Positions 16,792 through 26,594 are shown, counted from the first letter of the stretch. The stretch is 64,000 nucleotides of DNA from CAYRFF01 sp964423575 (GCA_964423575.1 CAYRFF010000011.1:8470-72469), one strand, 5' to 3'. Notes: generated from the sequence alone by a model not told the origin. Numbers and translations: made by a program.

Positions 16792-19700
16792 TTATCTCAA
16801 CAACTCCATGTATTGCTCAATCGTATTCACATAATTATCCTTTTTCGCAGAATCCGGCAAGTCCTTCACGACATCGTTAAGTCTGAATAACGAGCTCATT
16901 GCAACGTTCTGAGGATGTGAAAAGCTTGAGTTTACAATTGACTGATCCAGTGAGGAATAGAAATCAAGTTCAGTCGTCACATTCTCCAAGGCTATATCTA
17001 TCAACTCCTGCGCACGATCGATTTTTCCATTTTCCACATAAGGACTTATAAACGGAATCTCAAAGTAACCATAAGGGAAATTCATATTGGGGAATCCTTC
17101 AAAGAAAAGGTCGGACATCTGTTCAGCCTTACCTGTTTCCCCTTTTTCCATGAAGTCCATTAAAGCTCTATAAAATACAAGTCTGTGAGACTGTACTGCA
17201 GGCCCGAAGCTCTCATCGACGAAGATATCTTTTTTATCAAAGCCTCCCCACATAAACTTCTCCTTGGCATTATTAAGAACTTTATCCGAGTCGATTCTGC
17301 CTGAACCGAAGATTGATAACCTTTGGTCTGATTCTGATTTCACCGGAATTATTCTCAACGCCAGCCCTTCCAGCTGAACGTAGTCATTCAAGCCCAGCAT
17401 TTTGGAAGATTGAATTGTTGTAGCGAAATAAATCGGTCGCTTATTGATATTTGAAGCAATGATATCCAGAATAGCCAATTCATCCTTTCTCAAGTAAGTC
17501 TTGCTCCTGAAGTCAAACAAGAGATTTTCCGTTGCTACACTAGCAAGTGAATCATCCAAGCCAAAAATGTTCTTGACATTGTTCTTGTCAATCGGAACAG
17601 AAAATCTTCCGGCTTCAATACCAAATTGTGACATTCCTCGCGAAGGATCTCTCAATTCCGTATTACCGGAGTTAATTTCATTAGCGAGCTGGGTAAAGGT
17701 TAGCATTCGTTGCGGAACTCCACCACCCCTGTCAAAGAGGAATAGCTGATCATGTCGGTATCCTCTGTACTGTTCAGGAGCGATAGACATATCAATCGCC
17801 GCACTTTTGTCCACCCTGCGTCTCATCAGGTCAATGTACCAGTCTACGGCAATAAGGGACAAGTTGATAACCCTTACGTCCGTTCTTATATCCTCCACCT
17901 CCTGAGCATACCACAATGGATAAGTATCATTATCTCCATAAGTAAAGATAATGGCATTCTCTTCTACTGAATTCAAGAAATTGGAAGCATAGTCACGCGA
18001 TGCATACAAGTGTCTTCTTCCCATATCGTCGTAGTTCTGGAAGCCCATAAGCATAGGGGCTATCAACACGATTGCACCTGCCACAACCGCAAGAACGTTC
18101 TTATTCATGTTCTTGAGTTTATCTCCCAGGAAGCCATAAATAGCAGGAACGGACAGTCCTATCCATATCGCAAATGTTGCAAATGAGCCGATTAAGACAT
18201 AATCCCTTTCCCGGGGCTCCTGTGGAGGCTGATTGGAATATAAGATAATTCCGAGTCCGGTAATAAAGAACATCGTCATAAGGGCAAAGAAATCTTTTCT
18301 CCGGTACTTATAGGAGAATACCATACCGACAATACCCAGAATAAGTGGGATAAAATAATAGCTATTCCGACTTTCATCATTTTTCATCCACTCCGGTTCC
18401 TTATCCATATCATAGAGTCGCCACTTGTCGATGAATTTGATTCCCGACGCCCATTGTCCATCGGCTTTATTAGCCGGGGTATATCCTTGTTTAGCATTTG
18501 TTCTTCCTACAAAATTCCACATAAAGTACCGCCAATACATCCAATTAACCTGGTAACTAAAGAAAAAGGAAAGGTTATCGGCCATTGTGGGGCTTCCCGA
18601 GGGCCTACCTATCCAGTTCCTGTACTGCGATTCTCTGTCGGTATGTCCCATTCGCGGGAAGAGCGATTTGTCAGATTGCTTATAAACATAAGACATCTTG
18701 TATCCTGTAACCTCATACTTGTCACCTACACGGCCGTACCTTGGTTCTATATCGGTAGAAGTTGGCACTACATCAAAGGCCGGCCCGTAGATGATAGGTC
18801 TTTCTCCATATTGTTCTCTATTCAGATAAGGTAAGAGAGAGAATGGATCCTGTGGATTATTCATGTTAATCGGTGGCTTGGCATTGGCTCTCACAACCAC
18901 AACACCCACAGTTGAGAATGAAATCACTACTAACAACGCTGCCATAAAAGTCAGTTGTAATATGTGACTGTTTCTTTTATGAGCATAATGAAGTCCAAAG
19001 GCGAAAACTCCTGCCAACAGCAGAATAGTCGGAATAATACCGGTATTGAAGCCCATTCCCAGGCTATTGACCATAATTTTATCAAACCAAGCCCATATCG
19101 TTGGAACCCCTACAATAACAAACTTCATTATAAACACCACTACCGCGCCGCCTATAGCAAGAGATGCCAGAACACCTTTTGCATTGATTTTATCGTATTT
19201 TTTAAAGTAATAAAGAAGTGCCGCTGTAGGTATAATCAATAAGGAAAGCAAGTGTACTCCGATGGAAAGTCCCGTGGCATAAAGGGCAAAAACAATCCAT
19301 CTATCGTGTTCTTTTTCATTGGGCTTGGCATACCAGACGGTCATTGCCCACAAGACCAGACAAGTAAAGAAGAAGGACATAGCATATACCTCCCCTTCTA
19401 CTGCTGAGAAATACACACTAACACTGAATGCTGCTACAAGTCCGGCGACAATTCCGGCAATTGCAAGAGCGATATTCTGTGATTCTGTCGTTTCACCATC
19501 CCTACCAACCAATGCAAGTTTCCCAAAAAGGAATGTAGACCAGGCAAGGAATCCCACAGCAAATGCAGCGCTCAAACCTGACAACAGGTTTACCATAAAT
19601 GCGATATCTGCAGGATCAGAACTAAACCATTCGCCTATTTTGGCGAACAAATGTCCAATCAAGAGGAACAATGGTGCTCCCGGTGGGTGTACAACCTCAA

Positions 19701-19833
19701 GTTTATATGCCCCTGCAATAAATTCACCGCAGTCCCATAAGCTTCCTGTTCTCTGTACTGAGAAAAAATAAACAATCGTAGCTACAATAATCGTTAGCCA
19801 TCCGGATAATCTATAAGCACTTCTATATTTCAA
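16792..19833 (-). CDS. DUF2723 multi-pass membrane protein (TMEM260-like)
   Basis: A 1013-residue protein. The N-terminal DUF2723 domain (about 1-200) begins with a helix and the conserved TGSLWDCGEFIAGAYKLEV and HPPGAPLFLLIGHLFA segments, a GT-C-like fold with an acidic residue in the first periplasmic loop. About a dozen membrane helices span roughly the first 610 residues; the remainder is soluble, with helical repeats near the end. The eukaryotic relative TMEM260 is a protein O-mannosyltransferase, so a role in glycosylating exported proteins is plausible but inferred. The start is TTG 19833: an in-frame stop lies 24 bases upstream and no ATG is near. First gene of the operon with rpiB and the M28 peptidase. 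Confidence 0.88.
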   Translation of the reverse strand: MKYRSAYRLSGWLTIIVATIVYFFSVQRTGSLWDCGEFIAGAYKLEVVHPPGAPLFLLIGHLFAKIGEWFSSDPADIAFMVNLLSGLSAAFAVGFLAWSTFLFGKLALVGRDGETTESQNIALAIAGIVAGLVAAFSVSVYFSAVEGEVYAMSFFFTCLVLWAMTVWYAKPNEKEHDRWIVFALYATGLSIGVHLLSLLIIPTAALLYYFKKYDKINAKGVLASLAIGGAVVVFIMKFVIVGVPTIWAWFDKIMVNSLGMGFNTGIIPTILLLAGVFAFGLHYAHKRNSHILQLTFMAALLVVISFSTVGVVVVRANAKPPINMNNPQDPFSLLPYLNREQYGERPIIYGPAFDVVPTSTDIEPRYGRVGDKYEVTGYKMSYVYKQSDKSLFPRMGHTDRESQYRNWIGRPSGSPTMADNLSFFFSYQVNWMYWRYFMWNFVGRTNAKQGYTPANKADGQWASGIKFIDKWRLYDMDKEPEWMKNDESRNSYYFIPLILGIVGMVFSYKYRRKDFFALMTMFFITGLGIILYSNQPPQEPRERDYVLIGSFATFAIWIGLSVPAIYGFLGDKLKNMNKNVLAVVAGAIVLIAPMLMGFQNYDDMGRRHLYASRDYASNFLNSVEENAIIFTYGDNDTYPLWYAQEVEDIRTDVRVINLSLIAVDWYIDLMRRRVDKSAAIDMSIAPEQYRGYRHDQLFLFDRGGGVPQRMLTFTQLANEINSGNTELRDPSRGMSQFGIEAGRFSVPIDKNNVKNIFGLDDSLASVATENLLFDFRSKTYLRKDELAILDIIASNINKRPIYFATTIQSSKMLGLNDYVQLEGLALRIIPVKSESDQRLSIFGSGRIDSDKVLNNAKEKFMWGGFDKKDIFVDESFGPAVQSHRLVFYRALMDFMEKGETGKAEQMSDLFFEGFPNMNFPYGYFEIPFISPYVENGKIDRAQELIDIALENVTTELDFYSSLDQSIVNSSFSHPQNVAMSSLFRLNDVVKDLPDSAKKDNYVNTIEQYMELLR

Positions 19834-19938
19834 AATAATAGATTCTAAGGTTTATTAAATCTTATTTTCTTTTCCGTAACGAATTTTCTTCGACAGTATT
19901 CTGTCTTCTCTGAAAATCCTTCATTCTTAACTAATACG

Positions 19939-19946
19939 CAAAAATA
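19939..19946 (-). promoter_or_regulatory. -7 box upstream of the DUF2723 operon
   Basis: Minus strand TATTTTTG, about 105 bases before the TTG start. No clear -33 element at the expected distance. Confidence 0.35.
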
Positions 19947-20062
19947 GTAAATTCTGTGTCTTTATTCTATTTAATGAAACAATTGAGTCCACGATTAACT
20001 AATACCTTCAATCGATAATATAATTATGGAAGCATCAGTCGGTGATTCTGTGGCCAATCTTA

Positions 20063-20091
20063 TTGTATTAGTAAAGGATATTATATATTTG
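20063..20091 (+). promoter_or_regulatory. Promoter of the DUF4834 gene, nearly leaderless
   Basis: TTG (20063-20065), 18 bases, TATATTTG (20084-20091). The ATG is at 20096, only 4 bases after the box, so the start site would fall at or beside the start codon. Confidence 0.6.
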
Positions 20092-20095
20092 CTTT

Positions 20096-20257
20096 ATGTT
20101 TAGAATCATTTTATTAGTCCTGGTCGTATATGCTGTCTTTCGTTTTTTAAACTATAGAAACTCAACTCAGCGCCCTATAAATAATAATTATGGCGGCCGA
20201 AGACATGAAGAAGGAGAATATATCGACTATGAAGAAGTCGACGATGATGAGGCCTAA
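20096..20257 (+). CDS. DUF4834 family small membrane protein
   Basis: A 53-residue protein. An N-terminal hydrophobic helix (about residues 3-18, FRIILLVLVVYAVFRFL) is followed by a polar stretch and an acidic C-terminus containing the family motif GEYIDYEEVD. I recognise this pattern as the small Bacteroidota DUF4834 family, of unknown function. A Bacteroidota promoter ends four bases before the ATG. An overlapping 25-codon frame (20026-20103) runs through its start in another frame. A pseudouridine synthase gene follows after 59 bases. Confidence 0.8.
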   Translation: MFRIILLVLVVYAVFRFLNYRNSTQRPINNNYGGRRHEEGEYIDYEEVDDDEA

Positions 20258-20316
20258 GCAGGCATGATTAAAAAACAGTTGCATTCAGATGTAGTGCAAA
20301 CGATTTTATTAAAGCT

Positions 20317-21015
20317 ATGGAAGCCGATATTTTTGAAAGAGACTTTGTCGATGCGATTAAACCGCGAATATTATTTGAAGATGAAGATTTAATCATCCTC
20401 AATAAGCCGGCTGCTATACCTGTAGCACCTGACTTAACCGGGGATGACTCTCTGATTGATATAACAGAAGACTATTGTGGACACCCACTAAAACTTATCC
20501 ACCGACTGGACAGGCCTTCATCCGGGATAGTAATCTTTGCCAAGAGTAAGCACAGCTGTATTCATCTGTCAAAACAATTTAAGGAAAGGGCATTGATGAA
20601 AAAATACCTTGCAGTCGTCAACAAAACCAATAAGCTGCCTACAAAAATTTCTCTTGAAGACAAGATTTTCCACGACAAGAAGAAAAACAAGAGTTTTATC
20701 CGATCCTGGATGGAAGATGGCGGGCAAGTCGCACAGTTGAGTTATGAACTAATCGATTCAATCAAGCATTATGCCTTGCTAGAAGTAAATTTGCACACAG
20801 GCCGACATCACCAGATACGTGCACAATTGGCAAATCTCGGCTATCCAATCAAAGGCGATGTCAAGTATGGCTTTAAAAGAGGAAATAGAGATCGCTCTAT
20901 TCAACTCCATGCCTGGAAAGTCTCATTTGTACATCCTGCAAATAATCAAACATTAAATATTGAAGTAAATCCTCCCGCAGAAGATGTCTGGAGGCATTTT
21001 GATATGTTTATTTAG
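20317..21015 (+). CDS. RluA-family pseudouridine synthase
   Basis: Isomerises uridine to pseudouridine in rRNA or tRNA. The 232 residues cover the catalytic domain only, with no S4 domain. The catalytic motif HRLDRPSSGIVIFAKS (Asp65) is intact, preceded by DEDLIILNKPAAIPVAP and followed by LHTGRHHQIRAQLANLGYPI and GDVKYG. The lack of S4 and the short length suggest the RluA/TruC-like branch rather than RluD; the target base cannot be read from sequence. Lies between the DUF4834 gene and thiL on the same strand, with short gaps. Confidence 0.92.
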   Translation: MEADIFERDFVDAIKPRILFEDEDLIILNKPAAIPVAPDLTGDDSLIDITEDYCGHPLKLIHRLDRPSSGIVIFAKSKHSCIHLSKQFKERALMKKYLAVVNKTNKLPTKISLEDKIFHDKKKNKSFIRSWMEDGGQVAQLSYELIDSIKHYALLEVNLHTGRHHQIRAQLANLGYPIKGDVKYGFKRGNRDRSIQLHAWKVSFVHPANNQTLNIEVNPPAEDVWRHFDMFI

Positions 21016-21068
21016 GTTTTGCATACTGAAGCAGAACAATCTACTCAATTCCATATTTAATAGAATAT

Positions 21069-22106
21069 ATGAGCGATATGAACAAAAAAACTGATGTAAA
21101 CGTCCTTGGTGAGTTTGGCCTAATTGAGCATCTGCTCAAGGATTTCAAGAATAAACAAGCTAGTACATATCTGGGTGCTGGAGATGATGCGGCGCTTATC
21201 GATATAGGGAACAACCGTGTCATAGCCTTAAGTACGGATTCTCTGGTGGAGGGGATTCACTTTGACATGATGTACACCCCATTAAAGCACCTGGGCTACA
21301 AATCAGTAATTGTGAATTTGTCCGATATAGCAGCAATGAATATCAGACCGACACAGATTACGGTGTCGATTGCAATTTCAAGTAAATATACTGTAGAGGC
21401 ACTTGAGGAATTATACAAAGGTGTCGCTCTTGCCTGTGAAACTTATGGCGTAGATCTCGTCGGAGGAGATACCACCTCCTCGCCCCGCGGTTTATATATA
21501 AGTGTGACCGCAGTCGGGATAGGAGAAAAGGACAAAGTTGTAAAACGCAGCACCGCTAAAGAAGGAGATATTCTCTGCGTAACGGGAGATTTGGGAGCGG
21601 CATACCTCGGACTCCAATTACTTGAAAGAGAAAAGCAGGTATTTCTTGAGGATCCAAATATGCAACCCGCGCTTGATGAACATGCTTACCTCATTGAACG
21701 GCAATTAAAGCCGGAAGCACGTGTAGAGATGGTTAATATATTTGCGAAAGCTAATTTCATCCCTACTGCAATGATGGACGTATCAGATGGAATTGCCTCG
21801 GATATCATGCATATCTGCAAAATGTCCGGCGTGGGCGTTATGATTGAAGAAGCCAAAGTCCCTATCCGACAGGATGTAGAAATTCTGGCTATTGACTTCA
21901 ACATGGACCCTATCACCGTAGCTTTATCAGGAGGCGAGGACTATGAACTATTGTTCACCGCAGATGAAAAAGATCTGGAAAAAATACAGCATCTTCCAGA
22001 CACTTCTATTATCGGAGATATTGTCGGTCCTGAACAGGGGCTCAACTTGCTATCGACCGGAGGTAATATACATCCGTTAAAAGCGCAAGGCTGGAAGCAC
22101 TTTTAA
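21069..22106 (+). CDS. thiL: Thiamine-monophosphate kinase
   Basis: Phosphorylates thiamine monophosphate to the active diphosphate using ATP. The 345 residues show the ThiL/PurM fold: GEFGLIEHLLKDF at the start, GAGDDAALIDIG (metal/ATP), STDSLVEGIHFD, the NLSDIAAMNIRPTQ loop, LVGGDTTSSPRGL, VTGDLGAAYLGLQ, MMDVSDGIASDI and LSGGEDYELLFTA. All expected acidic metal ligands are present. No other thiamine genes are adjacent. Follows the pseudouridine synthase by 53 bases; converges with the beta-helix gene. Confidence 0.96.
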   Translation: MSDMNKKTDVNVLGEFGLIEHLLKDFKNKQASTYLGAGDDAALIDIGNNRVIALSTDSLVEGIHFDMMYTPLKHLGYKSVIVNLSDIAAMNIRPTQITVSIAISSKYTVEALEELYKGVALACETYGVDLVGGDTTSSPRGLYISVTAVGIGEKDKVVKRSTAKEGDILCVTGDLGAAYLGLQLLEREKQVFLEDPNMQPALDEHAYLIERQLKPEARVEMVNIFAKANFIPTAMMDVSDGIASDIMHICKMSGVGVMIEEAKVPIRQDVEILAIDFNMDPITVALSGGEDYELLFTADEKDLEKIQHLPDTSIIGDIVGPEQGLNLLSTGGNIHPLKAQGWKHF

Positions 22107-22142
22107 AATCCTGTATCAAGCTTACTTTGTAAAAGCCGGTTA

Positions 22143-23669
22143 TCAGTCGAAGATAATTAGCTTTGATCTGTATTTATGTCCGTTATCTGCAATATACATC
22201 AGGTAGTATTGTCCTGCTCCAAATGACAGATTTTCAATTCTTTCCGGTGAATTTTTAAAGTTGCGAGTATAAATCATTGAACCTGCATTATCAAACACTT
22301 TCAATGAACCGGCGCCCATATCGGTAGCCAGGTAAATATCATTTCCTGATTGCAGAGGATTTGGATAAACATTCATCGTTTCATAAGCCTGATAAGCAGG
22401 ATTCTTGGTCGATACGGATATTGAATCCGGGTGAACCAGCAGAAAATCATCATAAATCACCAAGCCAAGTGACGAATCGTCATTTTTATGAAAAATTGCA
22501 TCTTCAACTTCTGCAGAATCAGCCGTATTCCAATAGTTTTCGCGAGCGTAAATCGTCTCATCATTCATATTAAAGAGAGCATAAATCTGGCCGCTATTTC
22601 CATTGTTCACAAAGGCATTTCTAGTCGTTGGATAAGGCAAGGTCTCTCCGTCAGGCTCACTGAGATACGCAATCGGCGCGATAAATTCCGCAGCATTGGA
22701 AGCTTGAATAGTTAAGCCCCAGAGATTATCTTCAATATGATTTCCAGCCAGGTAAGAGACGTTACTCTCGGTTCCGTACAGGTTTATCCCGCTACCACCG
22801 AGATTGGGTTCTCCCTGAATATTATTTCCTATAATATGGTTGTTTCTGATGGAGGAAGTCACGTTACTACCGATAACTGTAATGCCATAACGATTTCCTT
22901 GTATCAGGTTATTTTCTACAATCAGGATAGCATGTCTTTGAATAAGATTAGTAAGACCTATTCCACCTGACATATCATTTCCTCCCAGGAAAACAGAATT
23001 CCTGACAACAATAGAATCCCCTTCTGCCGTATCAGCAAAGTTTAGCTGTGGGGAGTTTTTATTCTTAGTGTTATTTTCAATAAAGTCACAGTGGTCAATC
23101 ACCAGGCTTATCGCTGCATTCACTCCGGAGCTTAATGCCGCACTCTCAGTTTCTTCAAATAAGGTATTACTAATCAGCCCTTTTGAGCGGAAGACAGATA
23201 TTGCCGGACTCACTCCTGCCTCAAGGCTAAGTGTCTTATAAAACTTACTATCATTTATCGTAAAATCAGAATCGACAAAATTCAGTCCTCCTCCTTTGTT
23301 AAATGTAACATTATCGATTAAAACAGTCGTAGAGTCAAACCTCATTTTTGGGAAAGTGTCATTAGTCAGCCCGGACAAAGTCAGAGATTCAAAAACTACA
23401 TGAGCTAATTCACTGCTGATTCTCGAAGTCTCACCCAGTTTTAAATGAAGTTCACTTATGGTTAATGTATCTGTAGCTGCGATGATTAATTCCGAGCTTA
23501 TTTCACAAATCCTTTCTCCTCCTTCTTCATAGTCATTAATAAGATTAGGGAAAGCATCAATAAGGTCATCCATATTCCAGTTCACTCCGGTTCCGGGAGT
23601 TGAAATCTGAGCAAAACTTATTGTGCCAGCCATGAATAAGACTGAGAAAAATAGTAAACGATAGTTCAT
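22143..23669 (-). CDS. Secreted parallel beta-helix protein with T9SS tail
   Basis: A 508-residue exported protein. A signal peptide (LLFFSVLFMAGTISFAQ) is followed by a right-handed parallel beta-helix region (about 60-390) with many short strands and Asn-rich turns such as NNHIIGNNIQGEPN and NSVFLGGNDMSGG. This fold is typical of polysaccharide-binding or -degrading proteins and adhesins, but no pectate-lyase-type catalytic residues can be assigned. The last 75 residues (VYPNPLQSGNDIYL, ending SKLIIFD) form a type A sorting domain that directs export by the type IX system and surface anchoring. It is a single gene between thiL and pnp. Confidence 0.88.
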   Translation of the reverse strand: MNYRLLFFSVLFMAGTISFAQISTPGTGVNWNMDDLIDAFPNLINDYEEGGERICEISSELIIAATDTLTISELHLKLGETSRISSELAHVVFESLTLSGLTNDTFPKMRFDSTTVLIDNVTFNKGGGLNFVDSDFTINDSKFYKTLSLEAGVSPAISVFRSKGLISNTLFEETESAALSSGVNAAISLVIDHCDFIENNTKNKNSPQLNFADTAEGDSIVVRNSVFLGGNDMSGGIGLTNLIQRHAILIVENNLIQGNRYGITVIGSNVTSSIRNNHIIGNNIQGEPNLGGSGINLYGTESNVSYLAGNHIEDNLWGLTIQASNAAEFIAPIAYLSEPDGETLPYPTTRNAFVNNGNSGQIYALFNMNDETIYARENYWNTADSAEVEDAIFHKNDDSSLGLVIYDDFLLVHPDSISVSTKNPAYQAYETMNVYPNPLQSGNDIYLATDMGAGSLKVFDNAGSMIYTRNFKNSPERIENLSFGAGQYYLMYIADNGHKYRSKLIIFD

Positions 23670-23776
23670 TTGTAAGTATAATTTTACAGGTAAATAAATA
23701 AGATTTATGCTGACAAGGTAAGTCTTTTCATCTTACTTATAAATAGAATAGAGTTTGTTTTTTTAAGTTTCAAAGC

Positions 23777-23812
23777 ATAAAAAAAGGCTGCTCACTCATG
23801 GTGAACAGCCTT
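23777..23812 (-). terminator. Terminator of pnp
   Basis: A 12-bp stem with one mismatch (23784-23795 with 23801-23812) and a 5-base loop, followed on the minus strand by a T-run (A-run at 23777-23785). Confidence 0.85.
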
Positions 23813-23849
23813 ATATTAAGATTTATATTCCGAGTTATTCGGCATCGTC

Positions 23850-25964
23850 TTAAAGTAGAGCTTTTCTGGAAAGTCTAATTTTTCCGCTACGCTCATCGAT
23901 TCCAATGATTTTAACCTGAATTGTATCTCCTTCCTGGAAATATTCAGTTACATCATCAACTCGCTTGTTATCAATTTCTGATACGTGAAGCAATCCACTC
24001 TTACCATTGAAATCAATAAAAGCACCATAAGGCTTGATTGAATCAACTCTACCTTCAAAGACATCTCCCACTTCAGGAGTATAGGCAATATCCTTAACAC
24101 GGCGCACCGCTCTGTCAAGATCATCTTTATTGCTTGAAGCAATATTTACGATTCCTTTCTTGCCAACTTCTTCGATTGAGATAATGGTATTAGTAGTTGC
24201 TTGAATTTCCTGGATAATTTTTCCACCAGGCCCGATTACCGCACCGATAAATTCTTTATCAATTGCAAACTCTACAATACGTGGAGCATGTGGCTTAAGA
24301 TCTTCACGTGGCTCTGAAATTTCTTTAGCCATTTCATTTAAGATGTGAATTCTGCCTTCTTTAGCCTGCATCAAAGCCTGCTCAAGTACTTCGTACGGAA
24401 GTCCCTGGATTTTAATATCCATCTGGCAAGCACAGATACCATCCTTGGTACCGGTAACTTTAAAGTCCATGTCTCCCAGGTGGTCTTCATCTCCAAGGAT
24501 ATCAGACAGAACAACGTGGTTGTCGCCATCGCTGATCATACCCATTGCAATACCGGAAACCGGCTTCTTAATCTGAATACCCGCATCCTGCAGAGCCAAA
24601 GTTCCGGCACATACAGTAGCCATTGAAGAAGAACCATTGGATTCCAACACATCAGAAACGATTCTGATAGTATGTGCATAATCATCCGGAAGAACTTGCT
24701 TCAGTGATCTTGCAGCAAGATTGGCGTGCCCTATCTCCCTTCTCGAAGGTCCACGATTAGGCTTAACCTCACCTACTGACAAAGCAGGGAAATTATAATG
24801 TAGGTAAAAGTCTTCATCATATCTTTCCAAAGCCTTATCAATCAGCATCTGGTCTTCCTTAGTTCCAAGTGTAACTGTGGCAAGTGCCTGAGTTTCTCCA
24901 CGAGTAAAGATTCCTGATCCATGCGCCGATGGCATATAGTCAACTTCACACCATATATCTCTAATATCCTGTGGATTTCTACCGTCAAGTCTTTGCTTCT
25001 CATCCAGAATCATTCCACGGATAAGGTCACGCATAAGGTTATCGTATGCAGAGCTGATGTATCCGGCGTTTTCTTCGAAGTACTCTTCTCCAAACTTCTC
25101 CAAGACTGCGTTCTCATACGCTTCCTTGATAAGATCAAAGGCATCTCTTCTTTCAAACTTTTCAGTTGACTTATGCGCTACAGCATTAATCTGATCCTTG
25201 CAATAAGTAACTACAAATTCATCTATTTCAGGAATATGTACCGCTTCCGGCACTTCTCTTTTCTCAAGAGCTTTTCTTCCTACTTTCTGAGCAAGTTTCT
25301 CCTGCGCATCACACTGTACTTTAATAGCTTCGTGTCCGGCCTGAATTGCTTCAATAAGTTCTCTTTCTGAGCATTCATCAGCTTCCCCTTCAACCATGAC
25401 AACGTTATCTTTGTCAGCAGCGATGATAATTTCAAGTCTTGCTCTTTCCAGGTCAGATTTCTGAGGATTGATTACATATTTTCCGTCAATCTGAGCAACG
25501 CGTACTTCAGATATCGGCCCTGCAAATGGTATGTCAGAAACTGCGATAGCTGCCGAAGCTGCCAACGCTGCAAATGCATCAGGTAAAGTATCGTCTTCTC
25601 CTGATATAAGGTTAATCTGAACTTGCGTGTCGCTCATATAGTTATCCGGAAACATAGGCCTGATTGCCCTGTCCACCAGACGGCTTGTAAGTATCTCATA
25701 CTCTGACAAACGCGCTTCTCTTCTAAAAAAGTTACCTGGAATTCTTCCAGCTGCAGCAAATTTCTCTTGATAATCAACAGTCAATGGAAAAAACGGAGCA
25801 TCACTTTGTTTTCTACTGCTTACTACGGAAGCAAATAACATTGTGTTACCACATTTTACAACCACTGAACCATCTGCCTGAGCTGCTAGTTTTCCGGTTT
25901 CAATAATAACCTCTCGTCCATCGGGTAAGTTGAAGGACTGAGTAATTGGATTTTTAACACCCAT
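23850..25964 (-). CDS. pnp: Polyribonucleotide nucleotidyltransferase (PNPase)
   Basis: Phosphorolytic 3'-5' exoribonuclease of RNA decay. The 704 residues include two RNase PH domains; the first carries FFPLTVDYQEKFAAAGRIPG and RLVDRAIRPMFP. The second carries the active-site segments FTRGETQALATVTLG and GIAMGMISDGD with LSDILGDEDHLGDMDFKVTG. A KH domain (about 565-625, FIGAVIGPGGKIIQEIQ) and an S1 domain (about 630-702, GDVFEGRVDSIKPYGAFIDF) complete it. It lies downstream of rpsO in the conserved rpsO-pnp order, though 208 bases and a hairpin separate them. Confidence 0.98.
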   Translation of the reverse strand: MGVKNPITQSFNLPDGREVIIETGKLAAQADGSVVVKCGNTMLFASVVSSRKQSDAPFFPLTVDYQEKFAAAGRIPGNFFRREARLSEYEILTSRLVDRAIRPMFPDNYMSDTQVQINLISGEDDTLPDAFAALAASAAIAVSDIPFAGPISEVRVAQIDGKYVINPQKSDLERARLEIIIAADKDNVVMVEGEADECSERELIEAIQAGHEAIKVQCDAQEKLAQKVGRKALEKREVPEAVHIPEIDEFVVTYCKDQINAVAHKSTEKFERRDAFDLIKEAYENAVLEKFGEEYFEENAGYISSAYDNLMRDLIRGMILDEKQRLDGRNPQDIRDIWCEVDYMPSAHGSGIFTRGETQALATVTLGTKEDQMLIDKALERYDEDFYLHYNFPALSVGEVKPNRGPSRREIGHANLAARSLKQVLPDDYAHTIRIVSDVLESNGSSSMATVCAGTLALQDAGIQIKKPVSGIAMGMISDGDNHVVLSDILGDEDHLGDMDFKVTGTKDGICACQMDIKIQGLPYEVLEQALMQAKEGRIHILNEMAKEISEPREDLKPHAPRIVEFAIDKEFIGAVIGPGGKIIQEIQATTNTIISIEEVGKKGIVNIASSNKDDLDRAVRRVKDIAYTPEVGDVFEGRVDSIKPYGAFIDFNGKSGLLHVSEIDNKRVDDVTEYFQEGDTIQVKIIGIDERSGKIRLSRKALL

Positions 25965-26134
25965 AATTAATAATAATGTATTTAATGTGAAAGAATTACA
26001 ACATCACATTGTGATTAACGGTGAGCTATATTCTGAAGATATTAAGGATAAATCAGCTAATTTAAAGTGTATTGAAAGCTTGATAAGTGTCTTTATCCTG
26101 ATTGTAATTCTATAAAAATATTTCAATTATAATG

Positions 26135-26161
26135 AAAGATGCCGGCATAGCCGGCATCTTT
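26135..26161 (-). terminator. Hairpin after rpsO
   Basis: A perfect 12-bp GC-rich stem (26135-26146 with 26150-26161) around ATA, ending in TCTTT on either strand. It lies 11 bases after the rpsO stop and probably terminates or attenuates before pnp. Confidence 0.75.
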
Positions 26162-26172
26162 ACGTTTTATGT

Positions 26173-26448
26173 TTATCTTCTGATCTTCAATTCTGCAATG
26201 AGATCACGATATTTCTGAATATCCTTGGAAGCAAGGTACTTCAGATGATTTCTTCTTTTACCTACAAGGTGAAGCAATGTTTTTCTAGCTTGTGTGTCTT
26301 TCTTGTTCTCCAGCAAATGCTGTGATAAAGATTGAATACGGTAAGTAAATAAGGCTATCTGCCCTTCTGTGCTTCCGGTATTCGTTTCAGAACCGCCGTA
26401 CTGCTTGAAAATCTCGCTTTTCTTTTCTTTTGTTAAATAAGTTGCCAT
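26173..26448 (-). CDS. rpsO: 30S ribosomal protein S15
   Basis: A 91-residue primary 16S rRNA-binding protein. Diagnostic segments are QYGGSETNTGSTEGQIALFT, RIQSLSQHLLENKKD and LLHLVGKRRNHLKYLASKD. Length is standard. It has its own promoter at 26503-26533 and is followed by a strong hairpin and then pnp, the widely conserved order. Confidence 0.98.
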   Translation of the reverse strand: MATYLTKEKKSEIFKQYGGSETNTGSTEGQIALFTYRIQSLSQHLLENKKDTQARKTLLHLVGKRRNHLKYLASKDIQKYRDLIAELKIRR

Positions 26449-26502
26449 TTTTTTAATTTATAAGTTTACCAATTATAATCACATGGATTAGTTTTAGCGG
26501 TG

Positions 26503-26533
26503 CAAAGGTATGCTTTTTTTACAAATCCACCAA
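26503..26533 (-). promoter_or_regulatory. Promoter of rpsO
   Basis: Minus strand: TTG (26533-26531), 20 bases, TACCTTTG (26510-26503); 55 bases before the ATG. Confidence 0.7.
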
Positions 26534-26571
26534 GACAATCTTTCTGTTCTTCTTGTCAAGCCAGTAGTTTA

Positions 26572-26594
26572 GCGATTTATGTCTCCAAAATCGC
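26572..26594 (-). terminator. Small hairpin after mazG
   Basis: GCGATTT (26572-26578) and AAATCGC (26588-26594), a 7-bp stem with a 9-base loop, 35 bases past the mazG stop. No T-run follows, so it is weak. Confidence 0.35.

Noticed and set aside
26003..26015. CRP-like palindrome ATCACATTGTGAT upstream of pnp
   Set aside because: Short, central bases do not fit a CRP site, and there is no supporting promoter.
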